Notes: a model not told the origin generated them from the sequence alone. DNA of 64,000 bases from Microbacterium paraoxydans (GCF_020524545.1 NZ_JAIVLG010000006.1:124001-188000); one strand, 5' to 3'; numbered from the stretch's first letter, positions 43,710 to 51,758 are shown. Program-made: numbers and translations.

Positions 43710-45548
43710 TCAGTTGTCACTCGTGCGCGAGCCGCGCACGTAGGCCTTGACGGTCGCGAAGCGGGCGCTGCGCGAGTTCTCGGTCCGTTCGATCCGGTAC
43801 GGTCCCACGGCGGCCGGCACGATGAACGTCTCGGCGTAGTGGATCACGAAGGGCGCGAAGGCGTCGGTCGGACTCACCACGCGCACCTCGTCCCCCTCGA
43901 CCAGGTTGAGCACGTTGACCGTGCCCTCGGTGTCGTGGTCGGCGCCCTGTTCGAACCAGTGCCGGCGCACCTCGATGAACTCCAGTTCGTGCAGGCCGGT
44001 GCTCTCCTCGATGACGTCGCCGTCGGTGCGGATGGTCTCGACCTGGTCGAGGAGGTTGTCGCCGACCCAGGTCGTGTCGCGGTCCCACTGGATGTTGCGG
44101 GCGCCGTGGTCGAGGTGGACGGGGCGGGGGACGCCGTCGAGGCCGACACGGCCCCAGTCCCAGAGCTTGAAGGTGAAGATGAACGGCGTCGCCGAGATCT
44201 CCAGCACCATCGAGTTCGCACCCGAGCAGTGGATGGTGCCCGCGGGGATCGCGAAGTGGTCGTGCTTGCGGGCCGGGAAGGAGTTGACGTACTTGTCGGC
44301 GGGGAACGGGTGCTCGCCGTCCTGAGCCGTCGCGAGGTCCTGCAGCATCTCGGTGCGGTCGACGCCCTCCTTCGTGCCCAGGTAGACCACGGCGTCGTCG
44401 CCGACATCGAGCATGTAGTAGCTCTCGTCCTGCGTGTAGTGCATGCCGAACGTGTTCTGGATGTAGTCGGTGAGCGGATGCACCTGCAGGCTGAGGTTGC
44501 CGCCGTCCATGGTGTCGAGGAAGTCGAAGCGGATCGGGAACTCCGCACCGAAGCGCGAGAAGGTCTTCGCGCCGAGCAGATCGACCGGGCGGCTGAACAC
44601 CAGGTCGAGCGCCGGGATCTCGACGACTCCGCCCTCGCCCTCCAGCAGCAGCGAGTTCTCCTCGGGGACGCAGTCGAAGCACCACGCGTAGTTGTCCTTC
44701 GACGGGTCGAGCCCGATGAGGTTCTTCATCCACTGCCCGCCCCAGACGCCGGGGTCGAAGAACGGCACGACGCGGAAGGGCCGATGCGCGGCGTCCTGGA
44801 GGGCCTGCCGGAAGGCGGTGCCCGTGATCATGCCCGCCTCCGGGGAATCCGGGTGCGGCTCGGCGGGGGCGATCGCGTTGCCGTCGAGCACGAAGTCGAG
44901 GGTCTCGAAGAGGCTGCGCTTGTGGCGGTCGGCGACGCGCCACTCCACGAAGAAGCCGCGCTTGTACTTGCGCAGGTTGTCTTCCGAGGCGTTGTCCGCG
45001 CGCCAGTTCGTGGCACCCTTGCGCTGGCGGAGCTGGATCTCCCAGCGGGCCATGTCGACGAGCACCGTCGCGGCAGAGCCGGCCAGACGCGGTGCGAGGA
45101 GAGCGGCGCCCCAGCCGATCACGACGGTCGGGGTCTGCGTGATGCCTGCGGCGAGGGCGTCGAGCTGCGCGGCGTCGTAGAAGTCGTCGAGGGTGAAGTG
45201 GCTCATGACGCCGAAGACCCGGTCGTCGGTGAGGTTCGGGGCGATCAGCTGCTCCACCTCGGCGACCGGGCGAGCCGCGGTCTCGACGTCCTGCACGGTC
45301 CACTCCGGCAGGGCGGAGCGTACCTGTGCCGTCAGGGTCGCCAGGTCGACGCCCGGGTACGTGTCCACGAGGAGCACGGGGGCGGTGCCGGTCACCCGGG
45401 CGCAGGCCTCGGCGAGCTCGGCCGCGGCGGTCCAGCCCTCGTCGCCGCGGAGGATGCGCTCGCCGTCGGGCAGGGCCACGGTGGGCTGGGTGTCGTAGCG
45501 ACCTCGGGTCGTGTGCCCTTCGTGCATGTCGCTGATCGGGGTGGTCAC
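43710..45548 (-). CDS. Long-form class I mannose-6-phosphate isomerase with kinase-like N-terminal domain
   Basis: The 612-residue protein starts at GTG 45548 behind AGGAGG. The C-terminal half is a cupin-type phosphomannose isomerase: SLQVHPL (Gln and His ligands), YTQDESYYML (Glu ligand) and PAGTIHCSG (His ligand) give the complete zinc site. The N-terminal part (about residues 1-260) resembles a nucleoside/uridine-kinase-like fold, with ALPEWTVQDVETAARPV and VLVDMARWEIQLRQRKG, but lacks a Walker A loop. It should isomerise mannose-6-phosphate (or a related aldose phosphate) to fructose-6-phosphate. It overlaps the ROK kinase gene by four bases. Confidence 0.82.
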   Translation of the reverse strand: MTTPISDMHEGHTTRGRYDTQPTVALPDGERILRGDEGWTAAAELAEACARVTGTAPVLLVDTYPGVDLATLTAQVRSALPEWTVQDVETAARPVAEVEQLIAPNLTDDRVFGVMSHFTLDDFYDAAQLDALAAGITQTPTVVIGWGAALLAPRLAGSAATVLVDMARWEIQLRQRKGATNWRADNASEDNLRKYKRGFFVEWRVADRHKRSLFETLDFVLDGNAIAPAEPHPDSPEAGMITGTAFRQALQDAAHRPFRVVPFFDPGVWGGQWMKNLIGLDPSKDNYAWCFDCVPEENSLLLEGEGGVVEIPALDLVFSRPVDLLGAKTFSRFGAEFPIRFDFLDTMDGGNLSLQVHPLTDYIQNTFGMHYTQDESYYMLDVGDDAVVYLGTKEGVDRTEMLQDLATAQDGEHPFPADKYVNSFPARKHDHFAIPAGTIHCSGANSMVLEISATPFIFTFKLWDWGRVGLDGVPRPVHLDHGARNIQWDRDTTWVGDNLLDQVETIRTDGDVIEESTGLHELEFIEVRRHWFEQGADHDTEGTVNVLNLVEGDEVRVVSPTDAFAPFVIHYAETFIVPAAVGPYRIERTENSRSARFATVKAYVRGSRTSDN

Positions 45549-46426
45549 TTTTCCTCCTGCGGTGTTGCGGTGTGAGTGATCGTCGCGCGGGCCAGGACGC
45601 TGAGTCCGCGGGCGACGGCGAGTTCGGGCTCCGGCGGGACGACGAAGCGCGGAGGCGTCATCGAGGGCCAGAGGTGTTCGCGGACGTGGGCTTCGATCGG
45701 CGCGCGGACCGCGTCTCCCGCACGGAGGATCCCCCCGGAGAGGATCACCACGGACGGGTCGTAGGAGTGCACGAGGGTCGTGACGACCGCGCCCCACACG
45801 TGCAGGAACCTTGCTCGGAGCGCCGGGTGCGCCTCGGTGGTGAAGACCGCGCTCATCGTGACGGCGTCCGGGAGGGCGCGCGTGCTCGCCAGGGCCTCTC
45901 CGCAGCCGACGTTGCCGCACGGGCAGAGGGGGCCGTCGAGGTCGACGGTGAGGTGTCCGCCGAGGATGCCGGCGTGCCCGGTGCGGCCGCGCAGGGGTGT
46001 GCCGTCGATCAGGGCCGCCGTGCCGATCCCGGTGCCGAGGGTGACGAGCACCGCATCGCGCTCTCCGGGTGCGCTGCCCGACGACGTCTCGCCGATCAGG
46101 GCGGCCCTGGCGTCGTTCTCGACAGTGGCGGGAAGCCCGAACTCCGTCACGGACCAGGCGCTCAGGTCGAAGTCGCGGAGGAAGTCGTACTTGGCGTTGG
46201 CGTGCAGCATGCGCCCGGAGTGGGGGTCTACGACGCCGGGCACGGCGATGCCGACGGCCTCGGCGGGACGATGCGCTTCGTCGAGGAGCCGGTGGGCTGC
46301 GGTGGCGGCTGCGGCGAGGTCTGCGGTCGTTCCTTCGATGCGGACGCTGTGGGAAGCGGCGACACGGCCGCCGTCGATCAGGGCGAGCTTGATCTCGGTG
46401 CCCCCGAAATCGATGCACAGCTCCAT
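45545..46426 (-). CDS. ROK-family sugar kinase
   Basis: The 293-residue protein starts MELCIDFGGTEIKLALID (ATP-binding Asp-Gly-Gly-Thr) at ATG 46426 behind GAGGAGGA. ENDARAALIGE and TLGTGIGTA form the active site, and the zinc-binding ROK motif is in GGHLTVDL..CPCGNVGCGEA. ROK kinases phosphorylate free hexoses such as glucose, mannose, allose or N-acetylmannosamine. Coupling with the isomerase suggests mannose or a similar aldose as substrate. It stands behind its own promoter with a LacI operator. Confidence 0.9.
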   Translation of the reverse strand: MELCIDFGGTEIKLALIDGGRVAASHSVRIEGTTADLAAAATAAHRLLDEAHRPAEAVGIAVPGVVDPHSGRMLHANAKYDFLRDFDLSAWSVTEFGLPATVENDARAALIGETSSGSAPGERDAVLVTLGTGIGTAALIDGTPLRGRTGHAGILGGHLTVDLDGPLCPCGNVGCGEALASTRALPDAVTMSAVFTTEAHPALRARFLHVWGAVVTTLVHSYDPSVVILSGGILRAGDAVRAPIEAHVREHLWPSMTPPRFVVPPEPELAVARGLSVLARATITHTATPQEEK

Positions 46427-46447
46427 CGGTCCTCCTCGTCGAATGAT

Positions 46448-46481
46448 TGGTAACGTTATCAACGCGGTGGCGGGGTGTCAA
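46448..46481 (-). promoter_or_regulatory. Promoter and LacI operator of the ROK kinase-isomerase operon
   Basis: On the minus strand TTGACA (46481-46476) and TAACGT (46458-46453) are 17 bases apart, a good promoter. The operator TGGTAACGTTATCA (46448-46461) covers the -10 box. The remaining spacer to 46607 shows no feature. Confidence 0.7.
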
Positions 46482-46607
46482 CACCTCGCACGAACGTCGG
46501 GAGCTTTGCTGCTTGCACGGCCCGTCGACCCGGATCTTCCCGACGCCTGTACCTGCTCCCGACAGATGTGCTCGGAGCCCGCGCGGAGACGGTTGCGTCA
46601 GGTGGGC

Positions 46608-47630
46608 TCAGCGCACCCCGCGGAGTGACACCGGGAGCTCGAGCTCGCGGGCCGCGGCGTCGAGCTTTCCGCCATCGAGACGGTCGAGCAGCAGGCGCGT
46701 GGCCGCGCGGCCGAGTTCGCGCGGGTCGTGGTCGATCACGCTGATCGGCACCGGGGAGAGCTCGGCGAGCTCGAAGTCGTCGAAGCTCACGATCTCGGGG
46801 AAGTCGCTCGCGTGGCGTGACCCGGCGTTCAACTGCGCGCTGATCTCCTTCAAGGCACCGATCGCGTTGCGGTTGTTGGCGCAGAAGATCGCGGTGGGCG
46901 GATGCGCGGCGTCGAGGAGGGCGCGGGTGGCGTCGCGGGCCTGGTCCACGGTCTGCTGATTCGTGGCGACGATGTCCGGGTCGACTGTCAGACCGTGCTC
47001 CGACAGGGCGCGGACGAAGCCGGCGTAGCGGCGCTCGCCGGTGAAGATCGAGAGCGCGTTGCCGAGGTAGCCGATGCGGGTGTGGCCGTGATCGATGAGC
47101 GCGGTCGTGCCGCGGTGGGCGCCGTCGTCGTCCGCGAGCACGACGCTGTCCGCGGCGAGACCTTCGATGCGGCGGGAGGCGAGAACCACGGGAACGCCCT
47201 GACTCTGCGAGTGGGCGAGGTGCGCGGAGGAGGTGCCGGCGGGGACGACGATGAGCCCGTCGACGCGGCGGCCGAGGAAGTCGCCCACGAGGTCGGCCTC
47301 GCGCGCGGCATCCTCCGAGGTGTTCCCGAGCAGGATGCGCCGACCCGTCAGGGCTGCTTCCTCCTCCACGCCCAAGGCGAAGGTGCTGTAGTACGGGTTG
47401 GCGATGTTCGTGATCGCGACGCCGATGAGCCCGCTGCTGTGGCCGGGGCGGATGCTGCGGGCGTTCTCGTTGCGGTGGTAGCCGAGTTCCGCGACGGCCG
47501 CCATGACCCGCTGCTGCACGTCGGGCTTCACATTCAGTCCACCGGAGAGGGTGCGCGACACGGTCATGGGGCTCACGCCCGCGCGGGTCGCGACCTCCTT
47601 GACGGTCGGGCGGCGCGCTCGTTCGCTCAT
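46608..47630 (-). CDS. LacI-family transcriptional regulator of the second sugar island
   Basis: The 340-residue protein has an N-terminal LacI helix-turn-helix (VKEVATRAGVSPMTVSRTL, about residues 10-28), hinge helix (NENARSIRPG) and sugar-binding domain beginning IGVAITNIANPYYSTFA. ATG 47630 is preferred because GGAGG lies six bases before it; GTG 47633 would add one residue. Operators TGGTATCGTTACCA, TGGTAACGTTATCA and AGGGAACGTTACCA lie before the importer operon, the kinase operon and its own gene, so it probably represses all three. Confidence 0.92.
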   Translation of the reverse strand: MSERARRPTVKEVATRAGVSPMTVSRTLSGGLNVKPDVQQRVMAAVAELGYHRNENARSIRPGHSSGLIGVAITNIANPYYSTFALGVEEEAALTGRRILLGNTSEDAAREADLVGDFLGRRVDGLIVVPAGTSSAHLAHSQSQGVPVVLASRRIEGLAADSVVLADDDGAHRGTTALIDHGHTRIGYLGNALSIFTGERRYAGFVRALSEHGLTVDPDIVATNQQTVDQARDATRALLDAAHPPTAIFCANNRNAIGALKEISAQLNAGSRHASDFPEIVSFDDFELAELSPVPISVIDHDPRELGRAATRLLLDRLDGGKLDAAARELELPVSLRGVR

Positions 47631-47661
47631 CACTGCCCTCCGAGGTGTGGGTCGCCGATCA

Positions 47662-47675
47662 AGGGAACGTTACCA
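47662..47675. promoter_or_regulatory. LacI operator before the regulator gene (autoregulation)
   Basis: AGGGAACGTTACCA matches TGGTAACGTTACCA at 12 of 14 positions and lies 32 bases before ATG 47630. On the minus strand it again contains TAACGT, the -10 sequence seen in the kinase promoter. Confidence 0.55.
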
Positions 47676-47695
47676 GCGGGGCGGGCTGCAGCGCT

Positions 47696-47789
47696 GCGCG
47701 TTCACAACTCCTCGAGAATCCGGTCGATTCGGTCTGTCCGGCCCTGCACCGCGCCGAATGGGCTCGATCCTGCGGAGTTGTGAACGCGC
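47696..47789. repeat. Long inverted repeat in a divergent promoter region (AACTCCTC type)
   Basis: Arms of 16 bases (47696-47711 and 47774-47789), containing GTTCACAACTCC and its complement, pair perfectly around a 62-base loop. The loop holds further complementary segments such as ATTCGG and CCGAAT. It lies between the LacI gene and the aminotransferase gene, which are transcribed away from it, so it is not simply a terminator. The start of the loop shares AACTCCTCnAGAAT with the repeat at 36402-36513. Confidence 0.65.
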
Positions 47790-47893
47790 CAGACCTGAGC
47801 CCCGCCCCGAGAAGCCTCGTCATGCGCCGAAATCTGACCCGCGCCGGCACGCGGCCGTCCGTAGATTGGTCGGATCCTGCCGTGGAGGAGACC

Positions 47894-49081
47894 ATGCCTG
47901 ACGACTGTCCGTCGCATCCGTTCGATGCGCGCACCCGAGTGCAGCTCGATCGTCCGCAGAGCCGCAAGTGGAGCCTGCATCCGGGGCGGATCGGGGCGTG
48001 GGTGGCGGAGATGGACTTCGGGATCGCGCCCGAGATCGCCGAGGCGCTGCACCGGGCCGTCGAGGACGAGAACCTCGGCTACCTGTCGCCCCCGCAGGCC
48101 GCAGAACTCGGCGAGGCCACCGCCGCGTGGATGCGGAGCGAGTACGACTGGGCGGTCGACCCCGAAAGGGTGCACCCGGTGTCGGATGTGATGGCGGCGC
48201 TCGGGGTCGCGGTGCGGGAGTACGCGCCCGCGGGGTCGCCGGTGATCGTGCCCACTCCGGCCTACATGCCGTTCTTGACATATCTTCCCGCGATCGGGCA
48301 TCCGGTCATCGAGGTCCCGGGCATCGAGGTCGACGGGCGGTGGCGGCACGACCTGCAGCGCATCGACGAGGCCTTCGCCGCGGGGGCACGCACGCTCGTG
48401 CTCTGCAATCCGCACAACCCCACCGGCACGCTGGTCGGCCGCGAGGAGCTCGAGGCGATCGCGGAGGTGGTGGAGCGGCACGGCGGGCGGGTGTTCGCGG
48501 ATGAGATCCATGCTCCGCTCCGCTACGACGGCGCCCCGTTCGTGCCCTACGCCTCGGTGTCGGAGGCGACCGCCGCGCACACCGTCACGGGGACGAGCGC
48601 CTCGAAGGCGTGGAACATCCCCGGGCTGAAGACCGCCCAGCTGATCACCTCGAACGAGGCCGACCAGGCGCTGTACCGACGGTTCGGGTTCGCGGTGCAG
48701 CACGGTGCGTCGACGTTGGGGGTCGTCGCGTCGACTGCCGCGTACCGTCACGGCCGCCCATGGCTGGCGGACGTGATCTCGTACCTCGACGGGTCGCGGC
48801 GTGTGCTGGCGTCGCTGGTGGACGAACACCTGCCCGGAGCGCGCTATCGGGTGCCCGAGGCGACGTACATCGGCTGGATCGACACCGCTGCGCTGGACCT
48901 CCCCGTGCCGCCCGCCGAGTTCTTCCGTGAACGGGCGGGGGTCGTGCTCACCGAAGGGCGGTTGCTGGGGCGCGGCGCGGAGCACCATGTGCGAGTCGTG
49001 TTCGCGACGCCTCGACCCATCCTCGAGGAGGCTGTCGCGGCGATGGGCGCGGCTGTGCGCAAAGCCGGTCTCCTGCGCTGA
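47894..49081 (+). CDS. MalY/PatB-family PLP-dependent aminotransferase (C-S lyase type)
   Basis: The 395-residue protein starts at ATG 47894 behind TGGAGGAG. It is a fold-type I aminotransferase with PLP Lys238 in SASKAWNIPGLK, the MalY/PatB signature. VAEMDFGIAPEI near residue 37 and CNPHNPTGTLVGREEL near 173-188 are also typical. Members of this branch are cystathionine beta-lyases that cleave C-S bonds of cysteine conjugates to give pyruvate, ammonium and a thiol. A terminator-like hairpin follows at 49091. Confidence 0.88.
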   Translation: MPDDCPSHPFDARTRVQLDRPQSRKWSLHPGRIGAWVAEMDFGIAPEIAEALHRAVEDENLGYLSPPQAAELGEATAAWMRSEYDWAVDPERVHPVSDVMAALGVAVREYAPAGSPVIVPTPAYMPFLTYLPAIGHPVIEVPGIEVDGRWRHDLQRIDEAFAAGARTLVLCNPHNPTGTLVGREELEAIAEVVERHGGRVFADEIHAPLRYDGAPFVPYASVSEATAAHTVTGTSASKAWNIPGLKTAQLITSNEADQALYRRFGFAVQHGASTLGVVASTAAYRHGRPWLADVISYLDGSRRVLASLVDEHLPGARYRVPEATYIGWIDTAALDLPVPPAEFFRERAGVVLTEGRLLGRGAEHHVRVVFATPRPILEEAVAAMGAAVRKAGLLR

Positions 49082-49090
49082 CGGGATCTG

Positions 49091-49110
49091 CTTCGGACGC
49101 CCGTCCGAAG
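49091..49110 (+). terminator. Hairpin after the aminotransferase gene
   Basis: CTTCGGAC (49091-49098) and GTCCGAAG (49103-49110) form an 8-bp stem with a 4-base loop, ten bases after the stop. The sequence after it is not T-rich. Confidence 0.5.
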
Positions 49111-49176
49111 GTGTCAAGGGGCTCTGCCGATGTCGGCGCCCTCACGTATAAAGGGATACGAGAGAAGGGATCCCGC

Positions 49177-49404
49177 ATGGCCGCCGGCGACATAGAGACG
49201 TTCCACCGCAACGGCATCTGGTTCAACCGCATCGAGGGTGAATCGCAGACGTTGGGCAGCAGCTTCGAGGATGAGGCCGAGGCGGTGAAGGTCGGTCGCA
49301 GCGCGGCGGTCGCGCGCCAGGTCGCGCACACCGTGCGCACGGAGGAGGGTCCGTCGCCGGAGGCGCACATCTATGACCTCCACCCGCGCGAGCTGATCGG
49401 GTGA
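49177..49404 (+). CDS. Small DUF2188-like protein
   Basis: ATG 49177 follows GAGAAGGGA. The 75-residue product begins with a FHRNGIWFNRIEG strand pair, has a helix rich in Ala/Val (EDEAEAVKVGRSAAVARQVA) and ends HIYDLHPRELIG. This is the layout of DUF2188-type small soluble proteins of unknown role. A -10-like TATAAA lies near 49146. Its stop overlaps the start of the following gene, so the two are coupled. Confidence 0.65.
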   Translation: MAAGDIETFHRNGIWFNRIEGESQTLGSSFEDEAEAVKVGRSAAVARQVAHTVRTEEGPSPEAHIYDLHPRELIG

Positions 49405-50174
49405 TGGCGGCGCCCTCCGATCCGCCTTCCCTCCAGGATCCCGCGCGAAGGATGCTGTTGCAGGCATGTGTCAACGGCGCCCGAGACCCGGTGGAGCATC
49501 CGTGGTTGAGTGCCGATGAGAGCGTGGTCGCCGAGGACGCGGCGCGGGCGGTGGAGGCGGGGGCGCAGGAAGTGCACGTGCACCCGAAGAACGCCCTCGG
49601 GCAGGACAGCCTCGAGGCAGCCGACGTCGCACGGTGGGTCTCGGCGGTTCGCGCGGCTCGGCCCGCCGTTCCGGTGGGGATCACGACCGGGGCATGGGCG
49701 GAACCCGACGCCGAACGTCGCCTGGAGGCAATCGCGTCCTGGACGGATCTGCCTGACCATGCCTCCGTCAACTGGCACGAGGTCGGCGCCGACGAGGTGG
49801 CCGCTTTGCTGCTGCGTCGTGGCATCGCGGTGGAAGCGGGGCTGTGGGATGCGTCCGGATTCGAGGTGTGGAAGCGCTCACCCGTCCGTGGTGACTGCCT
49901 CCGGGTACTGATCGAGCTCCCGGATGAGCCGGCGGAGACCGTGCGCGACCACGCCGAGGCGATGATCGCGCATGTCCGTCTGGAAGAGCCGGATATCCCG
50001 ATCCTGCTCCACGGCGAGGAGAGGTCGACCTGGCCCGTCTACGACCTGGCGGTCGAGCTCGGCCTCGCCGCGCGGATCGGCCTGGAAGACACGCTCCTCC
50101 TCCCCGATGGCAGCGCGGCGCCCGGCAACGCGGCGCTGGTGCGGGTGGCTCTGGAGCGGATGCGGGGAGTCTGA
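49404..50174 (+). CDS. BKACE-family (beta-keto acid cleavage enzyme, DUF849) protein
   Basis: The 256-residue protein starts at ATG 49404, overlapping the previous stop; GTG 49401 is an alternative. It has the DUF849 beginning LLQACVNGARDPVEHPWL, the metal site EVHVHPKN (His-x-His) and a TIM-barrel pattern ending LGLAARIGLEDTLLLPDG. BKACE enzymes cleave beta-keto acids such as 3-keto-5-aminohexanoate with acetyl-CoA. At 256 residues it is shorter than most (about 270-310), and no CoA-transferase or lysine-fermentation genes are nearby, so the substrate is unknown. Confidence 0.8.
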   Translation: MAAPSDPPSLQDPARRMLLQACVNGARDPVEHPWLSADESVVAEDAARAVEAGAQEVHVHPKNALGQDSLEAADVARWVSAVRAARPAVPVGITTGAWAEPDAERRLEAIASWTDLPDHASVNWHEVGADEVAALLLRRGIAVEAGLWDASGFEVWKRSPVRGDCLRVLIELPDEPAETVRDHAEAMIAHVRLEEPDIPILLHGEERSTWPVYDLAVELGLAARIGLEDTLLLPDGSAAPGNAALVRVALERMRGV

Positions 50175-50209
50175 CCGACGGGGCAGAACCCGTGGGGCAT
50201 CCTGGGGCC

Positions 50210-50368
50210 ATGTTCGGTGACTCCCTCGTTCCTCTGCTTCTCATGAACCTCGCGTTCATCCTCATCGGCATCCTCATCTCGTGGCTGGTGATCTACTCGG
50301 CCGTGCGTGCGGCGCTCTCCTCGCATCGGCAGGCGATGGCGCGGGACGGCCGACCCGGTCCGAGGTGA
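50210..50368 (+). CDS. Small membrane protein
   Basis: ATG 50210 opens a 52-codon frame whose product has one long hydrophobic helix (LLLMNLAFILIGILISWLVIYSAV, about residues 9-32) and a basic tail SSHRQAMARDGRPGPR. It follows the BKACE gene by 35 bases. A GGGG stretch precedes it, but there is no clear ribosome binding site. The strongly non-random hydrophobic pattern supports coding. Confidence 0.55.
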   Translation: MFGDSLVPLLLMNLAFILIGILISWLVIYSAVRAALSSHRQAMARDGRPGPR

Positions 50369-50442
50369 TCGCCGCGCGCTTCGGCCGAGCCGCGTCGGGG
50401 CAGCCGGGTGGTGGCGGTCGTGTCCTCCCGAGACTCCGGCGA

Positions 50443-50459
50443 AGAATGTGACACGTTCT
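50443..50459. promoter_or_regulatory. 17-bp palindrome at the start of the membrane-protein gene
   Basis: AGAATGTGACACGTTCT is symmetric at all positions except the centre and one pair (T5/G13). It ends five bases before ATG 50465. It has the look of a repressor operator over the start site. The gene has no Shine-Dalgarno sequence, so transcription may start near here. Confidence 0.4.
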
Positions 50460-50464
50460 TCTCT

Positions 50465-51370
50465 ATGACGCAAACCCCTGCCGACGCTGCCGATCCGATC
50501 GAGCGGTCGCGTGTTCTGCCGCTCTTCCTCGGCCTCGGTGGTGGTGTGCTGGGCCTCTTGCCGTGGGTGATCGCCGGGACGCTTCCGTTGCAGAACCTCT
50601 GGGCGTCGCCGACGATGCCGGAGGACATGCCGTTCGTGCTGCTGCCGCTCAGTCAGTACTTCGCGACGCTGCTCTTCTCTCTGGTGCTGCTCGGCGGGGT
50701 GTTCGCCGGCATCGCCGTGCACGTGGTGGCGCGGCGACGCGACATCGCCGTCTGGCCGGCGGCTCTCGGTGTCGCGGTCGTGCATCTGGTCGCGATCATG
50801 CAGAGCTTCGGTGTCCTGGCCCAAGGTCTCGCACTCGGCCGTGGGGGTGACCCGCGCGCGATGGTCTACTTCGCCGGGCTCCTGAGCGGCGTGATCGTGG
50901 CAGCCCTCCTGGCGCAGCTGGGCGTGTGGATGACGTCGCGCCGTTCGGTCGCCGTCGCGGCTCTCGGCATCGCGCTCGCGGCCGTGCCGTTCGGAAGCTG
51001 GGTCGGACGGTGGTTCCTGGCCTTCACCGGCGAGGTGTTCCCGCCGATGTTCCTGCCCGATCTGCTGCGGTGGGTCCCGGCGATCGTGGTGGGCGCTGCA
51101 CTGGTCTGGTGCGGGGTTCGGCCGGCGGTACGGATCGTGGTGTGGGTGGTGGCGCTGTTGTGGCTGTGGGTGATTCCCGCGCTGTTCACGGCGATCCAGT
51201 ACGGGCTCGGGATGCGGGTGCTCGACGGCGATGTCGCCGAGATGGCACGGGTGTCGGTGCAGTTGTTCCCGATGGCGCTCGCCGAGGTGTGGCTGCCGGT
51301 GGTCGTGGCTCTCGTGATCGGCGTGGTCGGGACGGTGGTGCGGATGGTGGTGGAGCGCGATCGTCGGTGA
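50465..51370 (+). CDS. Polytopic membrane protein of unknown function
   Basis: The 301-residue protein starts at ATG 50465. About eight hydrophobic segments span residues 20-295, separated by short loops, one rich in Arg (VARRRDIAVW) and one with FTGEVFPPMFLPDLLRW. There are no catalytic or transport motifs I can name. ATG 50465 lacks a ribosome binding site, so a leaderless start is possible. The small membrane protein 29 bases after its stop may be cotranscribed. Confidence 0.7.
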   Translation: MTQTPADAADPIERSRVLPLFLGLGGGVLGLLPWVIAGTLPLQNLWASPTMPEDMPFVLLPLSQYFATLLFSLVLLGGVFAGIAVHVVARRRDIAVWPAALGVAVVHLVAIMQSFGVLAQGLALGRGGDPRAMVYFAGLLSGVIVAALLAQLGVWMTSRRSVAVAALGIALAAVPFGSWVGRWFLAFTGEVFPPMFLPDLLRWVPAIVVGAALVWCGVRPAVRIVVWVVALLWLWVIPALFTAIQYGLGMRVLDGDVAEMARVSVQLFPMALAEVWLPVVVALVIGVVGTVVRMVVERDRR

Positions 51371-51399
51371 AATCGTCCCGCCGCCGATAGGGTGCAGGC

Positions 51400-51696
51400 A
51401 TGGATGCGACACAGGGCGATGCAGCGACCGTCTCAGCGGAGGAAGCGCAGCGGACGGTCATCCGCCGCTGGTCGTGGACGGTTGCCGTCGGCCTTCCGCT
51501 GATCGCGTCGATCATCGGCATCGCGCTCACGAGCACCGGGACGGTGGAGCAGTGGAACTCGCTCGGCGATGACACGTACGACGTGGTCATGTTCGCCGTC
51601 TGGCCCGCCGGCCTCGTGCTGCTCAGCGTCGGACTGCTCGGCCTGATCGCCACGGCTCTCACCGCCGCCGTGCTCACGACGAAGCGCTCCTCCTAG
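51400..51696 (+). CDS. Small two-helix membrane protein
   Basis: The 98-residue protein has a soluble N-terminus with EEAQRTVIRRW, a first hydrophobic segment (VAVGLPLIASIIGIALTST), and a second at the C-terminus (VVMFAVWPAGLVLLSVGLLGLIATAL). It follows the larger membrane-protein gene by 29 bases and is followed by a terminator hairpin. Its role is unknown. Confidence 0.65.
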   Translation: MDATQGDAATVSAEEAQRTVIRRWSWTVAVGLPLIASIIGIALTSTGTVEQWNSLGDDTYDVVMFAVWPAGLVLLSVGLLGLIATALTAAVLTTKRSS

Positions 51697-51708
51697 CCCG
51701 GACGCGAA

Positions 51709-51740
51709 ACGCCCCCGCCGTTCGGGTCGGCGGGGGGCGT
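51709..51740. terminator. Bidirectional terminator hairpin
   Basis: ACGCCCCCGCCG (51709-51720) pairs with CGGCGGGGGGCGT (51728-51740) with one bulged G and a 7-base loop. It lies between convergent genes. Confidence 0.65.
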
Positions 51741-51758
51741 CGGTCTCGCGGCTGCGGA

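Noticed and set aside
43458..45575. Long open frame on the plus strand opposite the isomerase and binding-protein genes
   Set aside because: Its product is an Arg/Glu/Val-rich antisense translation without domains; the minus-strand genes have complete motifs and start signals.
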